A stretch of 12,287 nucleotides of DNA, taken from contig CAAFFR010000019.1 in NCBI GenBank assembly GCA_900762245.1, positions 1 to 12,287 on the forward strand. The letters are read 5' to 3'. This DNA comes from an uncultured Oscillospiraceae bacterium. Its GTDB lineage: Bacteria > Bacillota_A > Clostridia > Oscillospirales > Oscillospiraceae. Below are positions 5,198 to 12,019 of this stretch, in pieces. How positions within the stretch are numbered: position 1 is the first letter of the stretch; each line of letters begins with the position of its first letter. A program made the translations under genes and the position numbers. The notes beneath the pieces were generated by a model, which was given only the letters and a program-made list of their open reading frames with translations, did no database searches and had not been told where the DNA came from.

Positions 5198-6691
5198 CTA
5201 TGCAGTTTTCTTTCGTTGGATCAGTCCCTGCAGCCAGAGGAAATCCTCTTTCCCCACCACCTGCATCAGACACAGCAGACTTCCCAGCAGGCAGAGAAAT
5301 ACCCCGCACTGTCCCGGAATCCCCCGAATCTGTCCCGCCCCCCATACTGCCGCAATGGCGGCAGCGCAACCCAGCGCAGGAACGGAAAAAGGAATGATTT
5401 CTCCCGTGATTTTCAGCAGCCGCCGCAGGCTCAGTCCGAAGTTCAGCAAATGGGTCACAAGGAAGCTGGCAAAATACCCCTCCATACCGTATTTCGGCAG
5501 TAAGAGATACAAAAACACCACATCCATGGCAGAGGTGAGGATATTATAACGGACGCAGGCCTTCTGCTGCCCCAGTCCCTTGGTCATAGCGTCGGTAATG
5601 GCATCGCAGTACAGCACCGGTACCAGCAGGGCATACAGCCGCAGATAATTGCCTGCTTCTTCGTTATCATAGAGCCGCATGCACAGAGGCTCAGCCAGCA
5701 GGAACATAAGTCCTCCAAACAGCAATCCATACAGCATGGCGACCTTTAAACTGCGCCGCACCAGATAGCAGATCCGCTTCCGGCTTCCAGCCGCCGCACA
5801 CCGGGCAAGCTCCGGGATCAGCAGCTCTGCCAGCCCGAAGAGAATGCAGGCAGGGAACATTAGAATGGGAAACACCATGCCGCTTAAGCAGCCGAAAGCT
5901 GCCAGCGGCGCGGCTGTGGAAGGATGCAGGGCAAGCCTCTTGGGAACCATCAGGTTTTCTGTAGTGTTGATACCGGATTTCAGCACATCCGCCAGGGCCA
6001 GAGGGACAGCCGCCTGCAGCAAACGGCTGCGCAGGGGAATGGGGCTTCCTGCGCCCATATGCTCCCGGAGCCGCAGCAGGGTCAGACAGCCTGCTGTCAG
6101 ACAGGCCCCCAGACAGCTGCCCAGAATCACACACATGCAGGCACGGCCCGGATCGTTCCCTGACCAAAAGTGCAGTCCGGTCAATGTGATGCCCATAGAG
6201 CACAGCTGTTCGGCCACCTCTACCGCGGCCAGGGTCCCAATACGGTTGGCTGCGGTAAAATACCCGGTCATCACACCGCAAAGGCAGGTCACGGGCAGAA
6301 AGGCCGCGAAAAGCCGCAGCGCGCCTACTATGCGTAAATCTCCGATCCACCCCTGCGCAATCTGAGGTGCAAAACTGTAGAGCAATAGGGCAATACTGCC
6401 GCTGAAGGCAATGCTGTACAGAAAGCAGGCGGAGAGGACCCAGGTTACATTTTTTGACCGCTTTTTCCCCAGTTCTTCAGCCGTCAGATACATGGTTGCT
6501 GTCCGGATACCGGCCATGCCAGCCACCATGGCAAGTCCGCCCACACTCATGACCAGCTGCAAAAGTCCCACTCCTGCGGCTCCCAGAGATGCGGATATGT
6601 ACACCTGAAAGGTCGTTCCCACAAACCGCAGCAGCAGATTCACCCCGGTGAGCAGCAGTGCGGAATAAAAGATCGGTATCTGTTTGGGCAA
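5198..6691 (-). CDS. SpoVB-like polysaccharide/lipid-linked sugar flippase (MOP superfamily)
   Basis: 497-residue polytopic membrane protein, with about 12-14 hydrophobic helices, of the MurJ/SpoVB/polysaccharide-transport branch of the MOP superfamily. These proteins flip lipid-linked saccharides across the membrane; SpoVB acts in spore cortex synthesis. The N-terminus fits SpoVB-type proteins: ALLLTGVNLLLRFVGTTFQV, then LGAAGVGLLQLVMSVGGLAM and AGIRTATMYLTAEELGKKR. A second repeat unit begins around residue 227. It starts at TTG (6691) with GGGGGG 7 bases upstream. The next Met (residue 48) would remove the first helix, so TTG is preferred. The ribosome site again lies in the 3' arm of a hairpin. 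Whether this is the true SpoVB or one of its paralogues cannot be decided from this window. Confidence 0.88.
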   Translation of the reverse strand: MPKQIPIFYSALLLTGVNLLLRFVGTTFQVYISASLGAAGVGLLQLVMSVGGLAMVAGMAGIRTATMYLTAEELGKKRSKNVTWVLSACFLYSIAFSGSIALLLYSFAPQIAQGWIGDLRIVGALRLFAAFLPVTCLCGVMTGYFTAANRIGTLAAVEVAEQLCSMGITLTGLHFWSGNDPGRACMCVILGSCLGACLTAGCLTLLRLREHMGAGSPIPLRSRLLQAAVPLALADVLKSGINTTENLMVPKRLALHPSTAAPLAAFGCLSGMVFPILMFPACILFGLAELLIPELARCAAAGSRKRICYLVRRSLKVAMLYGLLFGGLMFLLAEPLCMRLYDNEEAGNYLRLYALLVPVLYCDAITDAMTKGLGQQKACVRYNILTSAMDVVFLYLLLPKYGMEGYFASFLVTHLLNFGLSLRRLLKITGEIIPFSVPALGCAAAIAAVWGAGQIRGIPGQCGVFLCLLGSLLCLMQVVGKEDFLWLQGLIQRKKTA

Positions 6692-6734
6692 AGAAATCCC
6701 CCCCTTGTCCCAAGCTTATGCGGACAAGAGGGGG
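6691..6734 (-). terminator. Hairpin between small membrane gene and flippase gene (terminator or attenuator)
   Basis: On the minus strand, CCCCCTCTTGTCC (6734-6722), an 11-base loop and GGACAAGGGGGGG (6710-6698) form a 13-bp stem with one U-G pair. ATTTCTTTG follows, a weak U tract. It starts 7 bases after the upstream stop. Its 3' arm holds the G-run used as the flippase ribosome site. Confidence 0.65.
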
Positions 6735-6741
6735 CGTATGT

Positions 6742-7149
6742 TCAGTTTTTCTTTTTTAATATCTGCAGAAGATTGCCGATAACAATGGACACAAGGAACG
6801 TAATCAGCCAGATCACCCAGGAATAAGGGATGCCCCGCTGCCCGGAAGTCCAGAAAAGAAAATGGTAAACTTCTCCTGCCAGCAGTCCCAAGGTAAATCC
6901 CGTAAAGGCAGTAGTGGAAAGACGGGTCCAGCCCCACAGGGCAGGGGCGATGCAGGCCAGTGCACAATAGAAAAAACGTCCGTGCATGATCAGCCAGCCG
7001 AAGAGATAGGTGTGGTGCCACGGCGTGGTGTCCACTAACCATGCCCAGAAGGAAAGTCCGGGATTTTGATTCAGGATCAGCTTTCCTGCCAGAAATACCA
7101 GTGCAAAGCCCAGTGTGATCCCCAATGCATTGCGAAGTTCCCGTTTCAT
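6742..7149 (-). CDS. Small membrane protein of unknown function
   Basis: 135-residue hydrophobic protein with about four membrane helices: residues 7-24 (NALGITLGFALVFLAGKL), about 46-68, about 78-96, and 111-130 (WVIWLITFLVSIVIGNLL). It has Trp- and His-rich loops (FWAWLVDTTPWHHTYLFGWL, YHFLFWTSGQRG) and a short Lys-rich C-terminus (KKKN). I do not recognise the family. The ATG at 7149 lies 4 bases after the nth stop, and its ribosome site GGAGG is inside the last nth codons, so it is translationally coupled to nth. This is a common type of housekeeping operon passenger and does not by itself imply a DNA-repair role. Confidence 0.75.
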   Translation of the reverse strand: MKRELRNALGITLGFALVFLAGKLILNQNPGLSFWAWLVDTTPWHHTYLFGWLIMHGRFFYCALACIAPALWGWTRLSTTAFTGFTLGLLAGEVYHFLFWTSGQRGIPYSWVIWLITFLVSIVIGNLLQILKKKN

Positions 7150-7153
7150 AGTG

Positions 7154-7786
7154 TCATGCCTCCGGGTTAAACTCTTTGCAGTACAGGGTCAGAGGGCATT
7201 CGCCGCACTGGGGATTCCGGGCAGTGCAGCAGTCCCGTCCAAATAGGACGATGCGGTGGCAGAAATCACTGCTTTCCTCCGGTGGCAGAATGGCCCGAAG
7301 CTGTTTTTCCACCTTTTCCGGCTCCTTGCCGTGACTGAGTCCCAGACGGCCGCAGATGCGGATGCAGTGGGTATCGCAGACCACACTGCCGGGCACGGCG
7401 TACAGGTCGCCCAGCAGCAGATTGGCAGTTTTCCGCCCCACGCCGGGAATCCGCAGCAGCTCCTCCATGGTCCCGGGAACCTTTCCGCCGAAATCAGAAA
7501 GCAGCATCTGGCAGCCTAATACGATGTCCCGGGCCTTGTGCTTGTAAAATCCGCAGGAGTGGACCAGTTCTTCCACATGGGAAATATCCGCACCGGCCAT
7601 AGCCTCCAATGTGGGATAGGCGTCAAAGAGGGCAGGGGTCACCAGATTCACCCGGGCATCGGTACACTGGGCCGACAGCCGCACGGCAATCATCAGCTCG
7701 TAATCCTTGGAATAATGCAGGGCGCAGGGCGCATCCCCATAGCGCTCCTTTAAGATGTCGATGATGGCGTTTACTTTTTCTTTCAT
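7154..7786 (-). CDS. nth: Endonuclease III (DNA glycosylase/AP lyase)
   Basis: 210 residues, the usual length. It removes oxidised pyrimidines and cleaves the abasic site in base excision repair. The helix-hairpin-helix motif LRIPGVGRKTANLLL is at 111-125, with catalytic Lys119. The catalytic Asp138 is in VVCDTHCIRICGRLGL. The [4Fe-4S] cluster motif C-x6-C-x2-C-x5-C is intact (Cys187, 194, 197, 203). The N-terminal LSAQCTDARVN (38-48) has Cys where Thr or Ala is more common. The ATG at 7786 follows AAGGAAG by 7 bases. It is the first gene after a clear promoter, followed by a coupled small membrane gene and probably the flippase and tauE-type genes. Confidence 0.97.
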   Translation of the reverse strand: MKEKVNAIIDILKERYGDAPCALHYSKDYELMIAVRLSAQCTDARVNLVTPALFDAYPTLEAMAGADISHVEELVHSCGFYKHKARDIVLGCQMLLSDFGGKVPGTMEELLRIPGVGRKTANLLLGDLYAVPGSVVCDTHCIRICGRLGLSHGKEPEKVEKQLRAILPPEESSDFCHRIVLFGRDCCTARNPQCGECPLTLYCKEFNPEA

Positions 7787-7816
7787 AGCACATCTTCCTT
7801 ATCGTTGTTTGAGAAA

Positions 7817-7845
7817 AATATATCATAAAATTCAGGTGGAGGCAA
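7817..7845 (-). promoter_or_regulatory. Promoter of nth
   Basis: On the minus strand, TTGCCT (7845-7840), a 17-base spacer, and TATATT (7822-7817), about 30 bases before the nth start codon. Confidence 0.75.
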
Positions 7846-7851
7846 CAAAAA

Positions 7852-7887
7852 TGTAGGGCGGGGTCGTAACCCCGCTCTCCATTTACA
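7852..7887. repeat. Hairpin repeat (TGTAGGGCG family), probable terminator of the SSB-like gene
   Basis: It begins TGTAGGGCGGGG as at 4409 and folds GCGGGG-TCGTAA-CCCCGC (7858-7875), with TGTA/TACA at its ends. On the minus strand the hairpin is followed, after six bases, by ATTTTTG, so it can end transcription of the SSB-like gene, whose stop is just upstream. Confidence 0.6.
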
Positions 7888-7890
7888 GTT

Positions 7891-8502
7891 TTATAAACCT
7901 TCTTCCAGAATCTCTGCCGTCAAGGCGGAGATTTCATAGGCTGTCCGCTCCTCACTGCCATTTTCCGTGACTTTGGTATAGCTTCTGCTTTGGAGCCGTC
8001 CGCAGATCTGCACCCGGTCCCGGGTATGGCACCGGGAAACTTCCAGTGCAGTCCGTCCCCAGAGAATGCAGGGCAGATAGTCCGCCCGCTTGAAGGCCCG
8101 GGGTACAGCCAGCATCACATCGCAAATTTCCCGCCCCAGAGGGGTCCGGCGGTAAGTAGGTTCCCGGCAGATGGGCCCTTCCAGAACGCAATCGTTGATA
8201 GGTTCTCCGTCCTCACAGATAATGGCATTGGCGAAGACAAAAATCAACAAATGACGTTTTCCATCGTTGCGGACATTGTGGGAGCGGACCTGTCCCGCAA
8301 CTGTCAGCCTTTCTCCATCAGACAGGCCGAAGCTGTTTAATATCCCTTCTTCTGCGATGACGGGCAGCGTATCCACAGTGCCGGAAAGCCGGGGAACTTC
8401 CAGCAGAAAGCGGAAAAACCGCCGTCCGTGATTTTCGTGGGAAAACTGGGGCAGGGAGGCCAAAGTCCCACGAAGCGTAATGTGATTTGCAGAATGTTCC
8501 AA
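7891..8502 (-). CDS. SSB-like protein with two tandem OB folds
   Basis: 203 residues. The protein seems to consist of two consecutive SSB/PriB-type OB domains. The first covers about residues 5-95 (ITLRGTLASLPQFSHENHGRRF, VIAEEGI, GERLTVAGQVRSHN). The second covers about 103-203 (DCVLEGPICREPTYRRTPLG, DVMLAVPRAF, LPCILWGRTALEVSR, DRVQICGRLQSRSYTK). Each shows the GxL...P...T.LG / W / V..GR..S pattern of single-stranded DNA-binding proteins. There is no acidic SSB tail with the usual DDxPF end, so it is probably not the main SSB. The start is read as TTG (8502) because GAGGTG lies 6 bases upstream; GTG at 8511 is in frame but overlaps that site. The gene stands alone between the glpK palindrome and the nth promoter. 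Confidence 0.75.
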   Translation of the reverse strand: MEHSANHITLRGTLASLPQFSHENHGRRFFRFLLEVPRLSGTVDTLPVIAEEGILNSFGLSDGERLTVAGQVRSHNVRNDGKRHLLIFVFANAIICEDGEPINDCVLEGPICREPTYRRTPLGREICDVMLAVPRAFKRADYLPCILWGRTALEVSRCHTRDRVQICGRLQSRSYTKVTENGSEERTAYEISALTAEILEEGL

Positions 8503-8563
8503 ATGTACCACCTCAAAGTAACAGATGTATGGAACATCCTATGCAGCCGGCAGAGAAAGAGAA

Positions 8564-8612
8564 CAAAGAAAAATGTCATTGCGAACCAGCCTGCGGGCTG
8601 GTTCGCAATGAC
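8564..8612 (-). terminator. Perfect palindrome after glpK: repeat copy 3 acting as terminator
   Basis: 38-base palindrome at 8575-8612 with 17-bp perfect arms and loop TGCG on the + strand (8592-8595). It shares the GTCATTGCGA ends and the CCAG-C-TGCG-G-CTGG core with the right side of copy 2, but has no central part. On the minus strand it is followed by ATTTTTCTTTG and lies 21 bases after the glpK stop, so it can end glpK transcription. Confidence 0.8.
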
Positions 8613-8633
8613 ATAGAATATCGTATATTTTTG

Positions 8634-10124
8634 TTACTTGGCCCAGCCAACGGTGCGGGCCACTGCCTTTTTCCATCCCTGCACCCGACTCTGGCGGTCT
8701 TCGGCAGAAATGACAGGCCCAAACCGGCGGTCCACCGCCCAGTTTTTCTGCACATCTTCGGTGCTGCTCCAGTAGCCCACAGCAAGACCTGCTAAGTAAG
8801 CCGCGCCCATGGCAGTGGTCTCCACGCACTTAGGACGCAGAACAGGTGTGCCGCAGATATCCGACTGGGTCTGGACCAGATAGCTGTTGGCAGATGCACC
8901 GCCGTCTACCTTCAAGGAAGAAAGGGGAATGCCGGAGTCGGCTTCCATGGCCTTCAGAACATCGTTGGTCTGGTAGGCAATGGAATCCAGCGTGGCACGG
9001 ACAATATGATTGCGGTTGACACCCCGGGTCAGGCCCACGATGGCACCCCGGGCATAGGCATCCCAGTGGGGCGCGCCCAGTCCGGTGAAGGCGGGCACCA
9101 CATAGCAGCCGTTGGTGTCCGGAACCTGCAAGGCCAGAGCTTCGGATTCCGCTGCGGAGGAGATGAACTGCAGCTCGTCCCGCAGCCACTGGATGGCGGC
9201 ACCGGCAATGAAGATGGAGCCTTCCAGTGCATAGCTGACCTTTCCGTTCAGACCCCAGGCAATGGTGGTGACCAGTCCGTTTTTGGAGAAAATGGGCGTT
9301 TCACCGGTATTCATCAGCAGGAAAGCGCCGGTGCCGTATGTAACTTTGGATTCACCGGGCCGGAAGCAGGTCTGACCGAAGAGGGCAGCCTGCTGATCGC
9401 CGGCGGCACCGGCGATGGGGATAGAACCGCCGAAAAATTCCGGGTCAGTACTGCCGTAAATGCAGCTGGAGGGCATAGCCTTGGGCAGCATGGAAGCGGG
9501 AATGCCCATGAGCCGCAGAATCTCAAAATCCCATTCCAACGTATTGATATTAAAGAGCATGGTGCGGGAAGCGTTGGAGTAGTCCGTCACATGGACCCGA
9601 CCACCGGTGAGCTTCCAGATCAGCCAGGTCTCCACAGTGCCGAACAGCAGTTCGCCCCGCTGGGCCTGCTCCCGGGCACCGGGAACATGTTCCAGAATCC
9701 AGTGGATCTTGGTGCCGGAGAAGTAGGGGTCGATGACGAGGCCCGTCTTATAGCGGATGGTATCCGTCAGTCCCTTGGCATCCAGCTTGTCGCAGTAAGG
9801 GGCGGTGCGGCGGCACTGCCAGACAATGGCGTTGTAAACGGGCTTGCCGGTGTGTTTATTCCAGACGATGGCGGTTTCCCGCTGATTGGTGATGCCGATG
9901 GCGGCGATGTCCGCAGCGGCAGCGCCAATCTTTGCCAGTGCCTGTTGGGCAACTTCCAGCTGGGTGTCAAAGATCTCTTCCGCGTCATGCTCCACCCAGC
10001 CCGGCTGGGGGAAAATCTGGGTAAACTCCTTTTGCGCAACAGAGCAGATTTCGCCTGCGGTGTTGAATAAAATGCAGCGGTTGGAAGTGGTACCGGAGTC
10101 CAGTGCCATGATATATTTCGGCAT
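8634..10124 (-). CDS. glpK: Glycerol kinase
   Basis: 496-residue FGGY-family sugar kinase that phosphorylates glycerol to sn-glycerol 3-phosphate with ATP in the cytoplasm. Visible features are the phosphate loop [16 protein letters not shown] (6-21), the substrate region [13 protein letters not shown] and [23 protein letters not shown] with the catalytic-base Asp243, [14 protein letters not shown], and the C-terminal signature [20 protein letters not shown]. Gram-positive enzymes activated by HPr carry the phosphorylated His (His232 in Enterococcus) in YHFFG. Here the aligned segment is PEFFG, with Glu229 in its place. The ATG at 10124 follows AAAGGGCG by 7 bases; the longer open frame to 10220 runs through the promoter. 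No glpF or glpD lies next to it. Confidence 0.97.
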   Translation of the reverse strand: MPKYIMALDSGTTSNRCILFNTAGEICSVAQKEFTQIFPQPGWVEHDAEEIFDTQLEVAQQALAKIGAAAADIAAIGITNQRETAIVWNKHTGKPVYNAIVWQCRRTAPYCDKLDAKGLTDTIRYKTGLVIDPYFSGTKIHWILEHVPGAREQAQRGELLFGTVETWLIWKLTGGRVHVTDYSNASRTMLFNINTLEWDFEILRLMGIPASMLPKAMPSSCIYGSTDPEFFGGSIPIAGAAGDQQAALFGQTCFRPGESKVTYGTGAFLLMNTGETPIFSKNGLVTTIAWGLNGKVSYALEGSIFIAGAAIQWLRDELQFISSAAESEALALQVPDTNGCYVVPAFTGLGAPHWDAYARGAIVGLTRGVNRNHIVRATLDSIAYQTNDVLKAMEADSGIPLSSLKVDGGASANSYLVQTQSDICGTPVLRPKCVETTAMGAAYLAGLAVGYWSSTEDVQKNWAVDRRFGPVISAEDRQSRVQGWKKAVARTVGWAK

Positions 10125-10156
10125 AAGAACACGCCCTTTCCTTAATATATGTGAAA

Positions 10157-10185
10157 ATTGTACCATAGAGAATAAAAAATGACAA
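10157..10185 (-). promoter_or_regulatory. Promoter of glpK
   Basis: On the minus strand, TTGTCA (10185-10180), a 17-base AT-rich spacer, and TACAAT (10162-10157), 32 bases before the glpK start. I saw no convincing cre site. Confidence 0.82.
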
Positions 10186-10251
10186 GCACTTTTGGAGAAA
10201 AAGATAGAAAACTCCCACATCGGTGCAGTTATTAGATAAATTGGAATTGGC

Positions 10252-10416
10252 TTACTTCTTGTCAGGCAAGAAAGTCATTATAGCGCCTACGATACCAACG
10301 ATGGAAAAAATTAAAGACCATCCAAAGTCTAAATCAAAAAACTGCGCATTTCCAAAACCGAGCATTAAGAGAATACTAACTAAAATTAATGCAATACCTT
10401 GCAGTTGCTTTTTCAT
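10252..10416 (-). CDS. Small two-helix membrane protein
   Basis: 54-residue hydrophobic protein. The first helix is residues 5-22 ([18 protein letters not shown]), then a short acidic loop ([10 protein letters not shown]), then the second helix, about 31-48 ([17 protein letters not shown]), and the end PDKK. It is unrecognised, but it is a typical conserved small membrane protein of Clostridia. The ATG at 10416 is chosen because AAGGTG lies 7 bases upstream; the frame is open six codons further but without a ribosome site. It has its own probable promoter upstream. Only a weak hairpin followed by a pyrimidine-rich stretch lies after its stop, so some transcription could run on to glpK. Confidence 0.65.
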   Translation of the reverse strand: MKKQLQGIALILVSILLMLGFGNAQFFDLDFGWSLIFSIVGIVGAIMTFLPDKK

Positions 10417-10453
10417 ACAATCACACCTTGCCAAATTGTAATTTACTTAACTA

Positions 10454-10482
10454 AATAATATCACATCCATGCATCCATGGGA
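10454..10482 (-). promoter_or_regulatory. Possible promoter of the 54-residue membrane protein
   Basis: On the minus strand an extended -10, TGATATTAT, is preceded 17 bases upstream by a poor -35 (TTCCCA). The spacer holds the direct repeat CATGGATG-CATGGATG, which could be an operator. Seen by eye only. Confidence 0.4.
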
Positions 10483-10526
10483 AGTAGATGCAATAATATA
10501 CGTCATTTTTTTAGCAGACTTTGCGT

Positions 10527-10569
10527 TGGAAAACAGCAAAACCGCCGCATCATCATGGATGCGGCGGTT
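10527..10569 (-). terminator. Intrinsic terminator of the rhomboid-like unit
   Basis: A perfect 12-bp stem (AACCGCCGCATC at 10540-10551 with GATGCGGCGGTT at 10558-10569) and a 6-base loop. On the minus strand it is followed by TTGCTGTTTTCC, just after the stop of the four-helix protein gene. Confidence 0.8.
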
Positions 10570-10574
10570 ACGTT

Positions 10575-10973
10575 TTACATCGGATGCCTCTTTGCCCACC
10601 ACCAGCTTACGGTACTGATACTCAGCGTCACAGCCAGATGCAGGACAATATTGGGCGGGGTGAAATTATAGGTATTGGAAACTTCCCCAAATTCCAGCAG
10701 GAACCGGGCCAGCATTCCAACCAGGACCACTGCCAGATGAATCAGGAAAACCTGTCCAAGCCGGGCGTCAGGCTGCAGCCGGGTCATAAAGGCACCCAGA
10801 TAGGCGTAGATACTGACGCTGACAAATACATTTGTGAAAGTCAGTGTGGTGGAATACTGCCTTGTCAGATTGTAGATTGGGAACGAGCTGCAGGCCAGAA
10901 TGACAAAAAACAGAAGTACGGAAGCAGCGGCAATTCGTCTGTGGTTTCGGAACCAGCTTTCCAGTTTTTTCAT
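10575..10973 (-). CDS. Four-helix membrane protein of unknown function
   Basis: 132-residue protein starting MKKLESWFRNHRRIAAASVL. There are about four membrane helices: 15-34 (ASVLLFFVILACSSF), 41-60 (TLTFTNVFVSVSIYAYLGAF), 70-90 (QVFLIHLAVVLVGMLARFLL) and 105-125 (NIVLHLAVTLSISTVSWWWA). The C-terminus is basic (KRHPM). The family is not recognised. The ATG at 10973 follows AAGGAG by about 8 bases; the open frame extends upstream to 11264, but that part is the rhomboid-like gene read out of frame. It lies 22 bases after the rhomboid-like gene and before a strong terminator, so the two form a two-gene unit and may work together. Confidence 0.72.
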   Translation of the reverse strand: MKKLESWFRNHRRIAAASVLLFFVILACSSFPIYNLTRQYSTTLTFTNVFVSVSIYAYLGAFMTRLQPDARLGQVFLIHLAVVLVGMLARFLLEFGEVSNTYNFTPPNIVLHLAVTLSISTVSWWWAKRHPM

Positions 10974-10995
10974 AGACCTGCTCCTTTTTTGTTTC

Positions 10996-11862
10996 TCACT
11001 GAATATGGCTGTGGTTGCTGATATGCTCCTCACAGTAGCAGTAGTAGCCCTTGCACCGGGAGCAGTAGCGGAATTCCAGCTCGGGATTGGAAATATCCGT
11101 CCGTCCGCAGATGGTGCAGCGGTGAGTATAGGGTGCTTTCGGTGCTGCCTTCGTAGCTTCGTAAGAGCCGGCATCAAACTGGATGACCTTGGCTTTCTTC
11201 TGCTGGACAGGCTGCTTTTTGAAGAGCCGCCGGGCGTTAATCCGCCAGGACAGAGGCAGTACATTCAGCACATCAGAGCCAAAGAACAGGAAGTAGTTGG
11301 CGAGGGAGATCACCGAGAAGAAATTATAAGGGAAGGACTGGGTGAACAGGTCCAGCACAACGATTGCCAGATCAAACAGGGCAAACAGCCGGGCTTTCAC
11401 CGGGATGATGAAGAACAGCAGGAACTGGGAATCCGGGTACAGGGTGGCATAGCTGAGGAACAAACTCAGATTCAGATAGGTCACACTGGCAGTGCCGCCG
11501 AAAAGCATACAGTACACATCCATCATGATCACGCCGGTGAAATAGAACAGGTTGAACCGCAGCGTACCCCAGATGTTTTCCATAGCCCGTCCGATGGAAT
11601 AGTAGCACAGCAGAGAAACCATCATCAGCAGAAGGCTGTCGATGCGGTAGGTCAGAGGGTAGGTGATCAGCCGCCAGATCTGGCCCTGCAAAATCAGGCT
11701 GCGGTCAAAATACAGCAGGCTGTACAGAAAGTAGTTGCCGGAGATCTCGCTCATAAGATACACCACAGCGCTGCCCAGTGCAATATACAGCATCAGATTG
11801 GGGATGCCTTTGCTGCGGTTGTTGTAGCAGAAAAGTTCAAATCGTCTGCGAAGGTTTTTCAA
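10996..11862 (-). CDS. Rhomboid-fold membrane protein with C-terminal zinc ribbon (probably non-catalytic)
   Basis: 288 residues. The first 190 have about six membrane helices and rhomboid-family marks: GQIWRLITYPLTYR (loop before helix 2) and GRAMENIWGTLRFNLFYFTG (the GxxxExxxG..RF pattern). The catalytic GxSG of active rhomboid proteases is not seen; the corresponding stretch reads FGGTASVTYLN, so it is likely a pseudoprotease. After a Lys-rich cytoplasmic linker, residues about 247-288 form a zinc-ribbon-like end with CTICGRTD, YCSRCKGYYCYCEEH and further His residues. The start is TTG at 11862 (MKNLRRRFELF), with GGGAG 8 bases upstream. The open frame to 11916 overlaps the promoter boxes and is not used. 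Possible roles are membrane-protein binding or quality control, as proposed for inactive rhomboids; this is inference. Confidence 0.75.
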   Translation of the reverse strand: MKNLRRRFELFCYNNRSKGIPNLMLYIALGSAVVYLMSEISGNYFLYSLLYFDRSLILQGQIWRLITYPLTYRIDSLLLMMVSLLCYYSIGRAMENIWGTLRFNLFYFTGVIMMDVYCMLFGGTASVTYLNLSLFLSYATLYPDSQFLLFFIIPVKARLFALFDLAIVVLDLFTQSFPYNFFSVISLANYFLFFGSDVLNVLPLSWRINARRLFKKQPVQQKKAKVIQFDAGSYEATKAAPKAPYTHRCTICGRTDISNPELEFRYCSRCKGYYCYCEEHISNHSHIQ

Positions 11863-11886
11863 AATGGTCACTCCCGAAAAATGGTA

Positions 11887-11916
11887 TTTATAACATTCTA
11901 CCAGTAAAAGGGTCAA
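11887..11916 (-). promoter_or_regulatory. Promoter of the rhomboid-like unit
   Basis: On the minus strand, TTGACC (11916-11911), an 18-base spacer, and TATAAA (11892-11887); with TTATAA as the -10 the spacer is 17. It lies 25 bases before the TTG start and overlaps the upstream open frame, which supports the shorter protein. Confidence 0.72.
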
Positions 11917-11969
11917 AAGTCTATAGCAGAATTGTGAACATTTTTAATGGGAAATAATCGAAAAAACTG

Positions 11970-11997
11970 TTGACTTTTCTGCGGAAATGAGTAAAAT
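11970..11997 (+). promoter_or_regulatory. Promoter of the SAM riboswitch transcript
   Basis: TTGACT (11970-11975), a 16-base spacer, and TAAAAT (11992-11997), about 20 bases before the riboswitch aptamer. Divergent from the rhomboid-unit promoter. Confidence 0.75.
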
Positions 11998-12019
11998 ATT
12001 TAAGTAAATTGCATACAAG

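Noticed and set aside
5691..6350. 219-codon minus-strand frame and + strand frames within the flippase gene
   Set aside because: Alternate frames of the flippase gene, rich in Arg, Gly and Ser, without start signals.
1254..8612. Repeats considered as a CRISPR array
   Set aside because: They are palindromic, widely separated, few and of unequal length, with no regular spacers and no cas genes.
9006..10070. 354-codon open frame on the + strand
   Set aside because: Antisense to glpK, with low-complexity Gly-rich sequence, no ribosome site and no family resemblance; it arises from glpK codon use.
10125..10220. 32-residue N-terminal extension of glycerol kinase
   Set aside because: It contains the -35 and -10 boxes, and family members start at MPKYIMALD.
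10974..11264. N-terminal extension of the four-helix protein (a 229-codon frame)
   Set aside because: It reads the rhomboid-like gene out of frame; the ribosome site and the methionine at 10973 define the true start.
10900..11907. 335-codon open frame on the + strand
   Set aside because: Antisense to the rhomboid-like gene; its Gln/His-rich translation is typical of a reverse-strand shadow.
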